Source: Parasphingorhabdus flavimaris (lineage in GTDB: Bacteria > Pseudomonadota > Alphaproteobacteria > Sphingomonadales > Sphingomonadaceae). Taken from it: a DNA stretch of 64,000 nucleotides. Where the stretch lies: positions 496,001-560,000 of the forward strand of contig NZ_JABWMH010000002.1 of assembly GCF_013371215.1 (NCBI RefSeq), written 5' to 3'. The notes under the pieces were generated by a model. That model saw only the letters and a list, made by a program, of their open reading frames with translations. It searched no databases and was not told the DNA's origin. Each line of letters begins with the position of its first letter. Positions within the stretch are counted from its first letter, which is position 1. A program made the translations under genes and the position numbers. Below, in pieces: positions 8,653 to 18,296 of the stretch.

Positions 8653-9948
8653 ATGTATGAAACATTTTACGGGTTAAGCGGTCGGCCGTTTCAGCTGACC
8701 CCGGATCCCCATTTCTATTTCGAGAGCCTGACACACCGCAAGGCGTTGTCCTATCTCGGCTATGGCCTGGCTCAGGGTGAGGGCTTCATCGTCATCACCG
8801 GCGATGTCGGCGCGGGCAAAACCACGTTGGTTAGCCATTTGATGGCGACGATCGACAAGGCGCGTCTGACCGCGGCCAATATCGTGACCACCAAGCTGGA
8901 CAGCCAGGATATCGTGCGGGTTGCTGCCAATCATTTCGATATCGACACCGATCATATGGACAAGGCCCAGTTGCTGAGCGCGTTTGAAGAATTTCTTCAT
9001 TCCGAAGCGCGGGCCGGCCGACGCTGTCTGCTGATCGTCGATGAATCGCAGAACCTCCCGGTGGACGCGCTGGAAGAATTGCGCATGCTGTCGAACTTCC
9101 AGCTCGGCGGACAGGCATTGCTGCAGATATTCCTGCTCGGTCAGCCTGAATTCCGCGACATGCTGGAAAATTCCAACCAGCTCGAGCAATTGCGGCAACG
9201 GGTCATCGCGCATCATCATCTCGAGCCGATGAGCGCAGAAGAAATCGAGCCCTATATCACCCATCGCCTGTCGAAAAGCGGATGGTCCGGGCGGCCGAAA
9301 ATTACCTCCAATGTCTTCCGTCTGCTCTTTATCGAGACCGATGGCGTGCCTCGCAAAATCAACACGTTGATGAGCCGGGTATTGCTGATGGGATCGATCG
9401 AACAGGCGGAACTGATCGACCAGGCCATGGTCGGCCGGGTGCTTGCCGACCTGAATGGCGAAGACATCGACATCGATGCGCCGCTGGAGCCGTCGGGCGA
9501 GATCAAAAGCCCGCTGTGGGAAAAGCCCAAAAAAGTCCGCGATGCGGGCAGCGAGCCGTCGGTCGAAATATCGAACCTTTCTGCCGAGCAACCGGTTGCC
9601 GAGCCTGATGCCGAGCCGTTCGAGCCGGCTTTTGAAGCGACGCCGGCAACGGACCATGATGTGGTCAATCTCCGGGATCGCGAAGCATCTGCGGAACCGG
9701 TTGCCGAGCCGGTACAGCCCGAATTTGCGTCTGCACAGAAGGCGCCGGCATTTGCCGCACCGGCGGCGGCGCTCGACGATGCCACCGCAGAGAAGGTCGA
9801 CATAATATCCCAGCGTCTGTCCCTGTTGGAAAAACGCATGGACGGTCAGGAAGAAAATCTGCACCGCGTCTTGACGATGCTCGTGGAATGGGTCGAAAAC
9901 GATGTCCGGAGCAAGGAAAACTATGTCAATGCAGGACGCGCGGCCTGA
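8653..9948 (+). CDS. XrtA-associated AAA ATPase (general secretion ATPase-like)
   Basis: This 431-residue ATPase resembles ExeA/GspA-type proteins and is a standard member of exosortase-A loci. Walker A (TGDVGAGKTTLV) lies near residues 49-60 and Walker B (CLLIVDESQNLP) near 126. The N-terminus YETFYGLSGRPFQLTPDP is the family signature. After about residue 290 comes a low-complexity Glu/Pro/Ala tail, then a short predicted coiled coil (DIISQRLSLLEKRMDGQEEN). The start is ATG 8653 rather than TTG 8635 because GGAGA at 8641-8645 precedes it by 7 bases. Its 3' end overlaps the deacetylase start. It probably powers or regulates polysaccharide or protein export; the partner is unknown. Confidence 0.9.
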   Translation: MYETFYGLSGRPFQLTPDPHFYFESLTHRKALSYLGYGLAQGEGFIVITGDVGAGKTTLVSHLMATIDKARLTAANIVTTKLDSQDIVRVAANHFDIDTDHMDKAQLLSAFEEFLHSEARAGRRCLLIVDESQNLPVDALEELRMLSNFQLGGQALLQIFLLGQPEFRDMLENSNQLEQLRQRVIAHHHLEPMSAEEIEPYITHRLSKSGWSGRPKITSNVFRLLFIETDGVPRKINTLMSRVLLMGSIEQAELIDQAMVGRVLADLNGEDIDIDAPLEPSGEIKSPLWEKPKKVRDAGSEPSVEISNLSAEQPVAEPDAEPFEPAFEATPATDHDVVNLRDREASAEPVAEPVQPEFASAQKAPAFAAPAAALDDATAEKVDIISQRLSLLEKRMDGQEENLHRVLTMLVEWVENDVRSKENYVNAGRAA

Positions 9949-10825
9949 ATCTTTCGCCACGGCGGGAAAAGCGGATGCTTTGCTCAATGCCATGTCTGTC
10001 GACATCGAAGACTGGTTTCAGGTGGGAGCCTTCGAGACCGTCATCGACCGTGCCGACTGGGATCAGCTTGAGCATCGGGTAGAACGCAACAGCGAAGCGG
10101 TGCTGGAGCTGTTCGACGAAGCGGGCATCAAGGCGACGTTCTTCACTCTCGGTTGGGTTGCTGAACGCTATCCGGCCCTGATGCAGAAGGTTGCTGCTGC
10201 GGGCCATGAAATTGCCAACCACGGCTATGACCATGCCCGCGTGTTTACGCTGACCCCGGACCAGTTCCGGGATGATCTGGATCGCAGCCGGAAAATTCTG
10301 CAAGACACATCCGGGCAAAAGGTGGTCGGATATCGGGCACCGAGTTTCTCTATCGATCAGCGGACTCCCTGGGCGCATGAAATATTGGCCGAGCAAGGCT
10401 ATGCCTATTCATCGAGCGTCGCGCCGATCAACCATGATCATTATGGCTGGGCCGGTTCACCGCGATTTGCTTGGAAACCGGTCGAGCAATCCGGATTCAT
10501 CGAACTGCCGGTGACGACGGTAAAGCTGGGCAATCGCGTATTCGCTGCAGGTGGCGGCGGTTTTTTCCGGCTTTTGCCTTATCCGTTATACGAGCGCTCG
10601 ATCCGCAAGATGCACAATGATGACGGACGCGGGGCGATATTCTATTTCCACCCGTGGGAAATCGATCCCGGCCAGCCACGGGTCGGTGACGCGCCGATAA
10701 AATCAAAGCTGCGCCATTATACCAATTTGCGACTTATGCGGGCCAAGCTCTTGCGGGCGGGGCAGGATTTCAAATGGGGCCGGGTCGACGAACTGGCAGC
10801 ACTGGAAGCGGGGTTGATGCGATGA
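9923..10825 (+). CDS. XrtA system polysaccharide deacetylase (NodB family, DUF3473)
   Basis: This carbohydrate esterase family 4 enzyme of about 300 residues removes N-acetyl groups from the polysaccharide. Visible motifs are the catalytic Asp segment MSVDIEDWFQVGAFE, the metal-binding HEIANHGYDHARVF (His-x3-His pattern), GYRAPSFSID, and FYFHPWEIDPGQPR with the late His. The C-terminal DUF3473 portion follows. The start is uncertain. ATG 9923 has AAGGA at 9913-9917 and overlaps the upstream gene by 26 bases; ATG 9902 and ATG 9929 are alternatives. The conserved domain starts only near 9992. It is translationally coupled to the FemAB gene downstream by an ATGA overlap. Confidence 0.9.
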   Translation: MSMQDARPESFATAGKADALLNAMSVDIEDWFQVGAFETVIDRADWDQLEHRVERNSEAVLELFDEAGIKATFFTLGWVAERYPALMQKVAAAGHEIANHGYDHARVFTLTPDQFRDDLDRSRKILQDTSGQKVVGYRAPSFSIDQRTPWAHEILAEQGYAYSSSVAPINHDHYGWAGSPRFAWKPVEQSGFIELPVTTVKLGNRVFAAGGGGFFRLLPYPLYERSIRKMHNDDGRGAIFYFHPWEIDPGQPRVGDAPIKSKLRHYTNLRLMRAKLLRAGQDFKWGRVDELAALEAGLMR

Positions 10826-11895
10826 ATATGGCATTCAAGCCCAAACCATTGTCGGTCCGCATTCTCGAGCGGCCGGAGGCCAATGAACTGGCCCGGATCG
10901 ACGCCTTTGTGTCCGCGTCCGCACAAGGCACTGCGTTTCATCGTCCCGCCTGGGTGCTGGCGGTCAGCCGCGCTTGCGGCCATCAGTGGCGATATCTGCT
11001 CGCCGAGGACGGCACCGGCGAGTTGCAGGGTATATTGCCGCTCAATCTCATTCATTCCGCCTTGTTCGGTCGCGCCCTGGTGTCGTCCGGTTTTGCGGTC
11101 GGAGGCGGCATATTGTCCGACAATGATCAGGCCATCCAGTTGCTGGCCGACAAAGCCTGGGAATTTGCCGAACGTTACAGTTTCCCGAGCGTCGAATTAC
11201 GTGGCGGACCGGTTCCCGACGGGCAATGGCATCACAAGCAAGGCATTTATGCCGGCTTTGTGAATCCGCTGGCGGATGACGACGAGAGCCAGTTGCTGGC
11301 GATCCCGCGCAAACAGCGGGCGGAGATTCGCAAGGGACTTGCCAATGACCTGACCGTGCGTGTGGGAGTCGGGGAACAGGACCGGGCCGACCATTATGCG
11401 GTCTATGCCGAAAGCGTCCGCAATCTCGGGACACCGGTTTTCCCGAAGGCATTGTTCGATGAGGTTCTCGACGAATTTGGTGAGGATGCCGATATCCTGA
11501 CGGTGCTCCATGATGGCAAACCCGTGGCCAGCGTGCTGAGCCTTTATCACCAACAGACCGTCATGCCTTATTGGGGCGGAGGCACATGGGATGCGCGCCG
11601 GTTCAGGGCCAATGATATCATGTATTATAGCCTGATGAACCATGCCCGCAAACGGGGATGCAACAAGTTTGATTTCGGGCGTTCGAAATATGGCACCGGC
11701 GCTTTTTCCTTCAAGAAAAACTGGGGGTTTGAACCGCAGCCGCTGTCCTACGCGACCCGCACCGCCGACGGTGAAGAGGCACGCGACGTCAATCCCTTGA
11801 GCCCCAAATATAAGGCCAAGATCGCCTTGTGGCAGCGCCTGCCGCTGCCGGTTGCAAATCTGATCGGACCGATGATTGCCAAGGGCCTCGGCTGA
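10822..11895 (+). CDS. FemAB family protein, exosortase A (PEP-CTERM) system-associated
   Basis: This 357-residue FemAB-type GNAT-fold transferase would add an amino acid or acyl group to a glycan or lipid-linked precursor. It contains GTAFHRPAWVLAVSRACGH, PRKQRAEIRKGL, an HDGKPVASVLSLYH strand and the HARKRGCNKFDFGRSKYGTG region, followed by a family-typical FKKNWGFEPQPLSY. The start ATG 10822 overlaps the deacetylase stop (ATGA); longer in-frame extensions upstream lie inside the deacetylase and are unlikely. The last base of its stop codon is the first base of the next start (TGATG). Together with the leftward gene at 1-833, this locus holds two FemAB/GNAT-like transferases. Confidence 0.9.
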   Translation: MNMAFKPKPLSVRILERPEANELARIDAFVSASAQGTAFHRPAWVLAVSRACGHQWRYLLAEDGTGELQGILPLNLIHSALFGRALVSSGFAVGGGILSDNDQAIQLLADKAWEFAERYSFPSVELRGGPVPDGQWHHKQGIYAGFVNPLADDDESQLLAIPRKQRAEIRKGLANDLTVRVGVGEQDRADHYAVYAESVRNLGTPVFPKALFDEVLDEFGEDADILTVLHDGKPVASVLSLYHQQTVMPYWGGGTWDARRFRANDIMYYSLMNHARKRGCNKFDFGRSKYGTGAFSFKKNWGFEPQPLSYATRTADGEEARDVNPLSPKYKAKIALWQRLPLPVANLIGPMIAKGLG

Positions 11896-13118
11896 TGGGA
11901 GAAATCCTGTTTCTGGCCCACCGCGTCCCGTGGCCGCCCAATCGCGGCGACAAGATCCGCTCGCACCATTTTCTGCAGAAGCTGATGGATTGCGCGCCGG
12001 TGCACGTCGCCTGTTTCGCCGATGACGAACAGGAAAGGCAAATCGGCTGGGACCGCAAAGCGGAACTGGCATCCTGCGAAATTGTCGTCCGCAACAAACC
12101 CAGATGGCGGGCCGGAATCGAGGCGCTGGTTTCGGGGAAACCAGTGTCGCTGACATCGTTCGAGAATTCTGAAATCAACGCCTATGTAGCGCGGGTAATC
12201 GCCACCCGCCCGGTCGACTGCATCTTCGTATTTTCCGGACAGATGGCGCAATATATTCCACCCGATTTCGACGGCCGTGTGGTGATGGATTTCGCCGATG
12301 TCGATAGCGCCAAATTTGAAAGCTATGCGGGGGAAGGTTTCGGTCCGATGGCCTGGATCAATCGTCGCGAGGGACGCCTGCTGAGCGCGTTCGAGAAAGA
12401 TGTTGCGGCACGCGCCGACCATAGTCTGTTTGTCAGCGAAGCCGAGGCAGCGTTGTTCCGACAGCGTTCGGGATTGTCTGCCGGTCGGGTGAAGGCGGTC
12501 GGTAACGGGATCGATCTGGAATTTTATGCTGCCCGGGATGTCCATCCAGAAGGTCTGAAGGGCGAAGGGCCCATGATCCTGTTCACCGGCCAGATGGATT
12601 ATCAGCCGAATGTGCAGGCGGTTCAGAGCTTCAGCATGGAGGTCATGCCCGAAATTCTTGCGCGTTTCCCAAGTGCACGTTTCGCGATTGTTGGGCGGGC
12701 GCCGTCCGAGAAGGTGAGGCAATTGGATGGTCAGCACGGCACCGTTGTGGTGGGCGCGGTCGATGATATTCGCAGCTGGATCATGGCCGCCGATGTCGTG
12801 GTCGCGCCGTTGCGGATCGCCAGAGGCATTCAGAACAAGGTGCTCGAGGCGATGGCCATGGCCAGGCCGGTGGTGGCATCGACATGCGCCGCCGAGGGCA
12901 TAAACGCGATCAACGGAGAGCATTTCCTGATTGCCGAATCTGTCGAGGACGAAGCGCAACTGGTTCGCGATTTGCTGGCGGACCCGGAGCGGGCGAGACG
13001 ACTGGGCGAGCAGGCCGGGATATTGATCCAAGCGCAATATTCCTGGGAAACGCAGCTCGCCAGCCTGCCGGCGCTGTGCGGGTTTTCTGCCGCTGTTGTT
13101 GCCGAGGCTGCAGCATGA
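11895..13118 (+). CDS. Glycosyltransferase, exosortase A system-associated (TIGR03087-like sugar transferase)
   Basis: This 407-residue GT-B fold protein resembles GT4 enzymes. The N-terminal domain opens with EILFLAHRVPWPPNRGDKIRSHH, the signature of the PEP-CTERM/EpsH1-associated sugar transferase family. The C-terminal nucleotide-sugar domain has LFTGQMDYQPNVQAV, VGRAPSEKVRQL, VAPLRIARGIQNKVLEAMAM with the conserved Glu, and PVVAST. It probably adds a sugar to the lipid-linked repeat unit at the cytoplasmic face. It starts at ATG 11895, overlapping the FemAB stop, and its own stop overlaps the exosortase start by four bases. The donor sugar cannot be deduced. Confidence 0.9.
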   Translation: MGEILFLAHRVPWPPNRGDKIRSHHFLQKLMDCAPVHVACFADDEQERQIGWDRKAELASCEIVVRNKPRWRAGIEALVSGKPVSLTSFENSEINAYVARVIATRPVDCIFVFSGQMAQYIPPDFDGRVVMDFADVDSAKFESYAGEGFGPMAWINRREGRLLSAFEKDVAARADHSLFVSEAEAALFRQRSGLSAGRVKAVGNGIDLEFYAARDVHPEGLKGEGPMILFTGQMDYQPNVQAVQSFSMEVMPEILARFPSARFAIVGRAPSEKVRQLDGQHGTVVVGAVDDIRSWIMAADVVVAPLRIARGIQNKVLEAMAMARPVVASTCAAEGINAINGEHFLIAESVEDEAQLVRDLLADPERARRLGEQAGILIQAQYSWETQLASLPALCGFSAAVVAEAAA

Positions 13119-14668
13119 CGAGCGCGACGGCAGATCAGGTTGCGACCGAAGCAAAGCCGACGATGTCCGTTTCGCTATGGTCGAAACATCTGAAATTGCT
13201 GGCGATTGCCAGCCTGGCAATTCTCGCGATATTCTGGCGCGACGGCGCCGACATGGTGCGGAACTGGTGGAATATCTCCACCTACAACCACTGCCTGCTG
13301 ATATTGCCGATCCTCTATTATCTCGTGCAGCAGCGTCAGGAAGAACTGGCAAAACTTACGCCGCAAATCTGGCTGCCTGGACTGTTGCTCACCGGCATTG
13401 CATCCTTCGGGTGGTTGCTGGGTGAAGCTGCCGGGGTTGCGCTCGCGCGTCATCTTGGTTTGCTGATGATGCTGCAGGGCGCGGTGGTGACGCTGCTCGG
13501 TCCGACGGTGGCGCGGGGTCTGATATTCCCTCTCGGCTTCAGTTTTTTTCTCGTGCCGTTCGGCGAGGAATTTGTGCCCTTTCTGCAGATGGTCACCGCC
13601 AAATTGTCGATGGTCTTTCTTGGGTGGGCCGACATTCCGGCCTTCATCGATGGCGTGTTCATATCCACGCCCACCGGCTATTTCGAGGTTGCCGAAGCCT
13701 GTTCCGGGATCAAGTTCCTGATCGCGATGCTCGCCTACGGGGCGCTGGTTTCCAATATCTGTTTCCGCAGCTGGAAGCGCCGGATATTGTTCATGACAGC
13801 GGCGGTGATTGTTCCGGTTCTCGCCAATGGCATCCGCGCATTCGGCACGATGTATATCGCGCATCACACCACGCTCGATTTCGCCGCCGGTTTCGATCAT
13901 ATTTTCTACGGCTGGTTCTTTTTCGCTTTTGTCCTGATTCTGGTGATGGCGATCGGCTGGCCTTTTTTCGATCGCAAGATTGACGACCCGATGATCGACG
14001 GAGATGCCTTGAGCGGGAAGCAAAATCTGCCGGCAACCGGGGAAAAGCCGCTCAAGGTGATGGCCGCAATGGCCGCGATCATTCTGATTCCCGTAATCTG
14101 GACGTCGGCGCTAGCTGCCCAGGAATCGCCTGTTCCCGATCGGATTTCCCTTCCGGACGTGGCCGGCTGGGAGCGCGTGGATTACCAGCCCCTCTATCCC
14201 TGGCAACCGGTGTTTGACCGTTCGAGTCATCAGCTTTTCGGTCGCTACCGGAACGCGTCGACCGGAACGGAAGTCGATCTTTCCATTGCTGTCTACGACC
14301 GTCAGGAAGAAGGGCGCGAGATTGTCGGCTATGGGCAGGGCGCCCTGGTTCCGAATACGCGATGGTCGTGGAACCGCGATCTGGATGCGCCGGACGGGGC
14401 TGTCGCGATCGAACTGGTCGCACCTGGGCCGGTGGTCCGCGACGTGGTCTCATTTTACCGGATCGGTGGAAAGCTCACCGGCAGTGGTTCGGTGGTGAAG
14501 CTGGAAACAATGAAGAGCAGGATATTCGGAGGGCAGCAACAGGCGGTCGCGATACTCGTTTCCTCGGAAACAAATCGCGATGTATCGTCTCGTATGTCGA
14601 TCGATGCCTTCCTGAATGATTTGGGTCCGGTCGACAAATTGGCTGACGAGATGGCGGGGCTGCGCTAG
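13115..14668 (+). CDS. xrtA: Exosortase A fused to EpsI domain
   Basis: This 517-residue integral membrane protein combines two parts. The N-terminal half (to about residue 310) has eight or so hydrophobic helices and the exosortase catalytic triad: Cys196 in EACSGIK, Arg241 in NGIRAFG and His262 in DHIFYGWFFF. This is the transpeptidase that cleaves PEP-CTERM tails. After one more helix (near 313-335), the C-terminal half is a periplasmic EpsI/DUF3485 domain with GWERVDYQPLYPWQPVF, a Gln-rich region and EVDLSIAVYDRQ. EpsI is a separate gene in some other loci. ATG 13115 overlaps the glycosyltransferase stop. No PEP-CTERM substrate gene is visible in this window, so the targets must lie elsewhere. 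Confidence 0.93.
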   Translation: MTSATADQVATEAKPTMSVSLWSKHLKLLAIASLAILAIFWRDGADMVRNWWNISTYNHCLLILPILYYLVQQRQEELAKLTPQIWLPGLLLTGIASFGWLLGEAAGVALARHLGLLMMLQGAVVTLLGPTVARGLIFPLGFSFFLVPFGEEFVPFLQMVTAKLSMVFLGWADIPAFIDGVFISTPTGYFEVAEACSGIKFLIAMLAYGALVSNICFRSWKRRILFMTAAVIVPVLANGIRAFGTMYIAHHTTLDFAAGFDHIFYGWFFFAFVLILVMAIGWPFFDRKIDDPMIDGDALSGKQNLPATGEKPLKVMAAMAAIILIPVIWTSALAAQESPVPDRISLPDVAGWERVDYQPLYPWQPVFDRSSHQLFGRYRNASTGTEVDLSIAVYDRQEEGREIVGYGQGALVPNTRWSWNRDLDAPDGAVAIELVAPGPVVRDVVSFYRIGGKLTGSGSVVKLETMKSRIFGGQQQAVAILVSSETNRDVSSRMSIDAFLNDLGPVDKLADEMAGLR

Positions 14669-14678
14669 GGCGCACGAT

Positions 14679-16574
14679 ATGTGCGGAATTGCAGGAATCT
14701 TTCATCTGGAGACGGCCAAGCCGGTCGATCCCGATCGCCTGCGCAAGATGACCGACGCTCTCGGCCACCGCGGCCCCGACGGTTCGGGCATCTGGACCGC
14801 GCCGGGGGTCGGGCTGGGGCATCGCAGGCTGTCGATCATCGATCTGGAAGGCGGCGCGCAACCGATGCTGACGCCCGACGAGGCGCAGATACTGAGCTTC
14901 AACGGCGAGATTTATAATTTTCTCGAAGTGCGCGCGGAGCTCGAACGCCTCGGCCACCAGTTCCAGACCAGCAGCGACAGCGAAGTCATCCTTTTTGCCT
15001 GGCGGCAATGGGGAGTGGATTGCCTTAAGCGGCTGAACGGCATGTTCGCCTTCGCGATCTATGACCAGCGCAGCCGACAATTGTTTCTCGCCCGGGACCG
15101 GTTGGGTGTGAAACCGCTGTTTTACGCGCGGGTTTCCGACGGCAGCATATTGTTCGGGTCAGAACTTAAAGCCTTGCTGGCCAATCCATTGCTACGCCGC
15201 GACCCGAACATCACGGCAGTCGATGACTATCTCGCCTTTGGCTATGTGCCGGATCAGACATCCTTGCTGAAGGGCGTGAAGAAACTCGCCGCCGGTCATT
15301 ATCTTTTGCTCGAGCAAGGCAAGCCGGAACCTGAATCTGTACAATATTGGGATATGGATTTCAGCCAGCGGAGCAAGGGATCGGCCAGGGATCTTGAGGA
15401 AGAACTGGTCGAGCTGCTCAAGCAGGCGGTAAACTCGCGGATGATTTCCGACGTGCCGTTGGGAGCCTTTCTCTCGGGCGGGGTCGACAGCAGCGCAGTG
15501 GTCGCCCTGATGGCCGAGAATAGTCGCCGGGCGGTCAAGACCTGCTCGATCGGCTTCGACCAGCAGTCGCTCGACGAGACCGGCTACGCACGTGCGATAG
15601 CGGAGCGCTTCCAGACCGATCATCGCGAACGTATCGTGGCTGCTGATGATTTCGGCCTGATCGACACGCTGGCCGACCATTTCGACGAACCCTTTGCCGA
15701 CGCCTCCGCGCTGCCGACCTATCGGGTAAGCGAGCTGGCACGCGAAACGGTGACCGTGGCGCTGTCCGGTGACGGCGCGGACGAAGCGATGGCCGGATAT
15801 CGCCGTCATGTCTTTCACCATGCCGAAGAGCGGGTGAGGGGGCTTTTGCCGCAATCCTTCCGCGGGCCGGTCCTGGGCTGGCTCGGTTCTGTCTATCCCA
15901 AGGCCGACTGGGCACCGCGACCGTTTCGCGCCAAGTCTACCCTGCTGTCGCTCGCGAGGAGCGGACCGGAGGGCTATGCCGAAGCTGTCGGCGTGACGAC
16001 CCCTTCCGGCAGACGGTCCGTCTATTCCGATGCGCTGCAACGCGATCTGGGAGAATATCACGCCGAGCAGCGGATGATCGATCTGATGGAAAATGCGCCG
16101 GCGCAAAATGGTCTCGACCAGGCCCAATATGCCGATATGAAAATGTGGCTGCCCGGCGATATATTGACCAAGGTCGACCGCACCAGCATGGCTGTGGGAC
16201 TGGAAGCGCGCGAGCCTTTGCTGGATTACAGGCTGATGGAATTCGCCGCGAAGCTGCCGGCCAATTTGCGGGTGCACAAGGGGCAGGGCAAATATCTGCT
16301 GAAAAAGTCGATGGAGAAATATCTGCCCAATGATATTCTCTATCGCCCCAAAATGGGTTTTGTCACGCCGATCGCCCAATGGTTTCGCGGACCGCTGGCC
16401 GATCAGGCGCGGGATATCAGCAGCGGCGGAGCTCTGGCGCGAACCGGATGGTTTGACGGCAAGGCCCTGCGCAAGGTCGCGGATGACCATATCGCCGGGC
16501 GTTCCGATAACAGCCGTCTGCTCTGGCAGCTGCTGATGCTCGACAAGAGCCTGCAGCGTTTATTCGGCCTCTGA
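14679..16574 (+). CDS. Amidotransferase 1, exosortase A system-associated (asparagine synthase-like)
   Basis: This 631-residue class II glutamine amidotransferase is related to AsnB. The initiator Met is followed by the nucleophile Cys2 (MCGIAGIF). The glutaminase domain includes RGPDGSG and SFNGEIYNF. The synthetase domain has the PP-loop [14 protein letters not shown] near residue 265 and [13 protein letters not shown]. Exosortase-A loci usually carry one or two such enzymes, which probably amidate a sugar or amino acid of the polysaccharide. The start is ATG 14679, which places Cys at position 2; the longer frame from 14616 would destroy the catalytic N-terminus. Its last 15 bases overlap the convergent truA gene. 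Confidence 0.92.
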   Translation: MCGIAGIFHLETAKPVDPDRLRKMTDALGHRGPDGSGIWTAPGVGLGHRRLSIIDLEGGAQPMLTPDEAQILSFNGEIYNFLEVRAELERLGHQFQTSSDSEVILFAWRQWGVDCLKRLNGMFAFAIYDQRSRQLFLARDRLGVKPLFYARVSDGSILFGSELKALLANPLLRRDPNITAVDDYLAFGYVPDQTSLLKGVKKLAAGHYLLLEQGKPEPESVQYWDMDFSQRSKGSARDLEEELVELLKQAVNSRMISDVPLGAFLSGGVDSSAVVALMAENSRRAVKTCSIGFDQQSLDETGYARAIAERFQTDHRERIVAADDFGLIDTLADHFDEPFADASALPTYRVSELARETVTVALSGDGADEAMAGYRRHVFHHAEERVRGLLPQSFRGPVLGWLGSVYPKADWAPRPFRAKSTLLSLARSGPEGYAEAVGVTTPSGRRSVYSDALQRDLGEYHAEQRMIDLMENAPAQNGLDQAQYADMKMWLPGDILTKVDRTSMAVGLEAREPLLDYRLMEFAAKLPANLRVHKGQGKYLLKKSMEKYLPNDILYRPKMGFVTPIAQWFRGPLADQARDISSGGALARTGWFDGKALRKVADDHIAGRSDNSRLLWQLLMLDKSLQRLFGL

Positions 16575-17318
16575 CACCGGCGGGTAGAGAGCCTCGACAA
16601 AATAAAGGCCATCAGGCGGTGCATTGAAGCCGAGCGCATTGCGATCTTTTGCCGCCAGCGCGTTTTTGAGATCCGTCTTGGTCCAGGTGCCGGTACCGAC
16701 CAGTTTCAGACAGCCGACAATCGAACGCACCTGATGGTGGAGGAATGAGCGGGCGGCTACCTCGACTTCAATCTCGTCGCCAAAGCGGCTGACCGATATG
16801 CTGTCGAGCGTCTTTACCGGGCTTTGCGCCTGACAATGGGTCGAACGGAAAGTGGTGAAATCATGCTGTCCGATCAGTAGCTGCGCCGCATGGTGCATCG
16901 CATCGGTGTCGAGATCCGGAGCGACCTGCCAGCTAAGCCCGCGATCGAAGGTCAGCGGCGCGCGGCGGTTGGTGATCTTGTAGAGATAGCGCCGGCCCTC
17001 GCAGGCGAAGCGGGCGTGCCATTCGTCGTCGACAATATCACATGCCAGCACCGCGACCGGATGGGGACGCAATCCCGCATTGATACCTTCGCGCAAGCGA
17101 AAGGGTGTTAGCCTGGTATCGAGATCGAAATGCGCGCGCATCGCCAGCGCGTGGACGCCAGCATCGGTTCGGCCTGCGGCGAACACCCGTACGGTCTGGC
17201 CGGTGATTTTCTTGATTGAATCCTCGACCGCTTGCTGGACGCTGGGGCCATGGTCCTGATGCTGCCAGCCCATGAACGGGCGGCCATCATATTCCAGAGT
17301 GAGGGCAAAGCGGGTCAT
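16560..17318 (-). CDS. truA: tRNA pseudouridine(38-40) synthase TruA
   Basis: This 252-residue enzyme isomerises uridines 38-40 in the tRNA anticodon arm. The catalytic Asp52 lies in [12 protein letters not shown]. The N-terminal [16 protein letters not shown] and the later RRYLYKI and [13 protein letters not shown] motifs are conserved. The start codon overlaps the stop of fmt by four bases (ATGA), the usual fmt-truA arrangement in alphaproteobacteria. The 3' end overlaps the convergent amidotransferase gene by 15 bases. Confidence 0.97.
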   Translation of the reverse strand: MTRFALTLEYDGRPFMGWQHQDHGPSVQQAVEDSIKKITGQTVRVFAAGRTDAGVHALAMRAHFDLDTRLTPFRLREGINAGLRPHPVAVLACDIVDDEWHARFACEGRRYLYKITNRRAPLTFDRGLSWQVAPDLDTDAMHHAAQLLIGQHDFTTFRSTHCQAQSPVKTLDSISVSRFGDEIEVEVAARSFLHHQVRSIVGCLKLVGTGTWTKTDLKNALAAKDRNALGFNAPPDGLYFVEALYPPVSEAE

Positions 17319-18220
17319 CGCAAAATCGTCCCTGCCGGAATTTTTGTGCCGTTGAGAAAGGATTTCAGGTCCATCGCCGGCTTACCGGCTTTCTGGATCA
17401 CCTCGGGCTGGATGGCTCCCGCGCCGCAGGCTATAAGAAGACGTTCGTCCAATATTGTGCCGGACGGTCCAACCCCTTCGCTGACGGTCGCCTTCAGAAT
17501 TCGATACCGATTGTTTTGATATTCGAAAAAGGCGCCGGGCAGGGGATTATATGCCCGAATCTGACGCTCGACCTGCTCGGCCGGCTGATCGAGATCGAGC
17601 CGTGCATCCTGTTTCTCGATTTTCTTCGCATAAGTTGCCAGTGCATCATCCTGAATTTCCGCAGGATATTCCAACGGAGATGCCAGATAACGAACCATCA
17701 GTTCTGCGCCTTTTTCGGCCAGTTCCTCGGTCAGCTCACCAGCGGTTTTACCGTCGATTGGGGTCTCGGATTTTAGCAACATCGGTCCAGTGTCCAATCC
17801 CGCTTCCATCTGCATGATGGTGATTCCGGTTTCCGCATCTCCGGCGAGGATCGCTCGCTGGACCGGAGCCGCCCCGCGCCAGCGGGGGAGCAGCGAGCCG
17901 TGGATGTTCAGACACCCCGTCTTGGGCGCATCCAAAATCGCCTGCGGCAGGATCAGGCCATAAGCGGCGACAACCGCTGCATCGAGATCCAGTGCGGCAA
18001 AGGCGGCTTGTTCTGCTTCATCTTTGAGAGAGACAGGCGTCCTTACGGATAGCCCCGAACTCTCGGCCAGTCTCTGGACAGGCGAGGGGCTAAGCTGCTT
18101 CCCGCGTCCGGCACGGCGCGGGGGCTGCGAATAGACCGCAACAATTTCATGTCCGGCATCGTGCAGCGCTTGCAGCGCAGGAACGGCAAAATCCGGGGTT
18201 CCCATAAAGGCTAGACGCAT
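17315..18220 (-). CDS. fmt: Methionyl-tRNA formyltransferase
   Basis: This 301-residue enzyme formylates Met-tRNAfMet for translation initiation. The N-terminal [19 protein letters not shown] is diagnostic, and the catalytic Asn/His and folate-binding segment is [20 protein letters not shown]. The C-terminal OB-like domain begins near residue 205 ([13 protein letters not shown]). I chose the start at 18220 because the family begins MRLAFMG; an upstream in-frame start at 18244 would add eight residues with no family support. Deformylase, the enzyme that removes this formyl group, is encoded about 4 kb away at 22193. Confidence 0.97.
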   Translation of the reverse strand: MRLAFMGTPDFAVPALQALHDAGHEIVAVYSQPPRRAGRGKQLSPSPVQRLAESSGLSVRTPVSLKDEAEQAAFAALDLDAAVVAAYGLILPQAILDAPKTGCLNIHGSLLPRWRGAAPVQRAILAGDAETGITIMQMEAGLDTGPMLLKSETPIDGKTAGELTEELAEKGAELMVRYLASPLEYPAEIQDDALATYAKKIEKQDARLDLDQPAEQVERQIRAYNPLPGAFFEYQNNRYRILKATVSEGVGPSGTILDERLLIACGAGAIQPEVIQKAGKPAMDLKSFLNGTKIPAGTILR

Positions 18221-18296
18221 AAAATCTCGCTTGTGTGTGGCCAAACTGTAGCTAAGTTCTTGGCAGGTGACGCAATATGTCCCTAAAGGTCAAATC

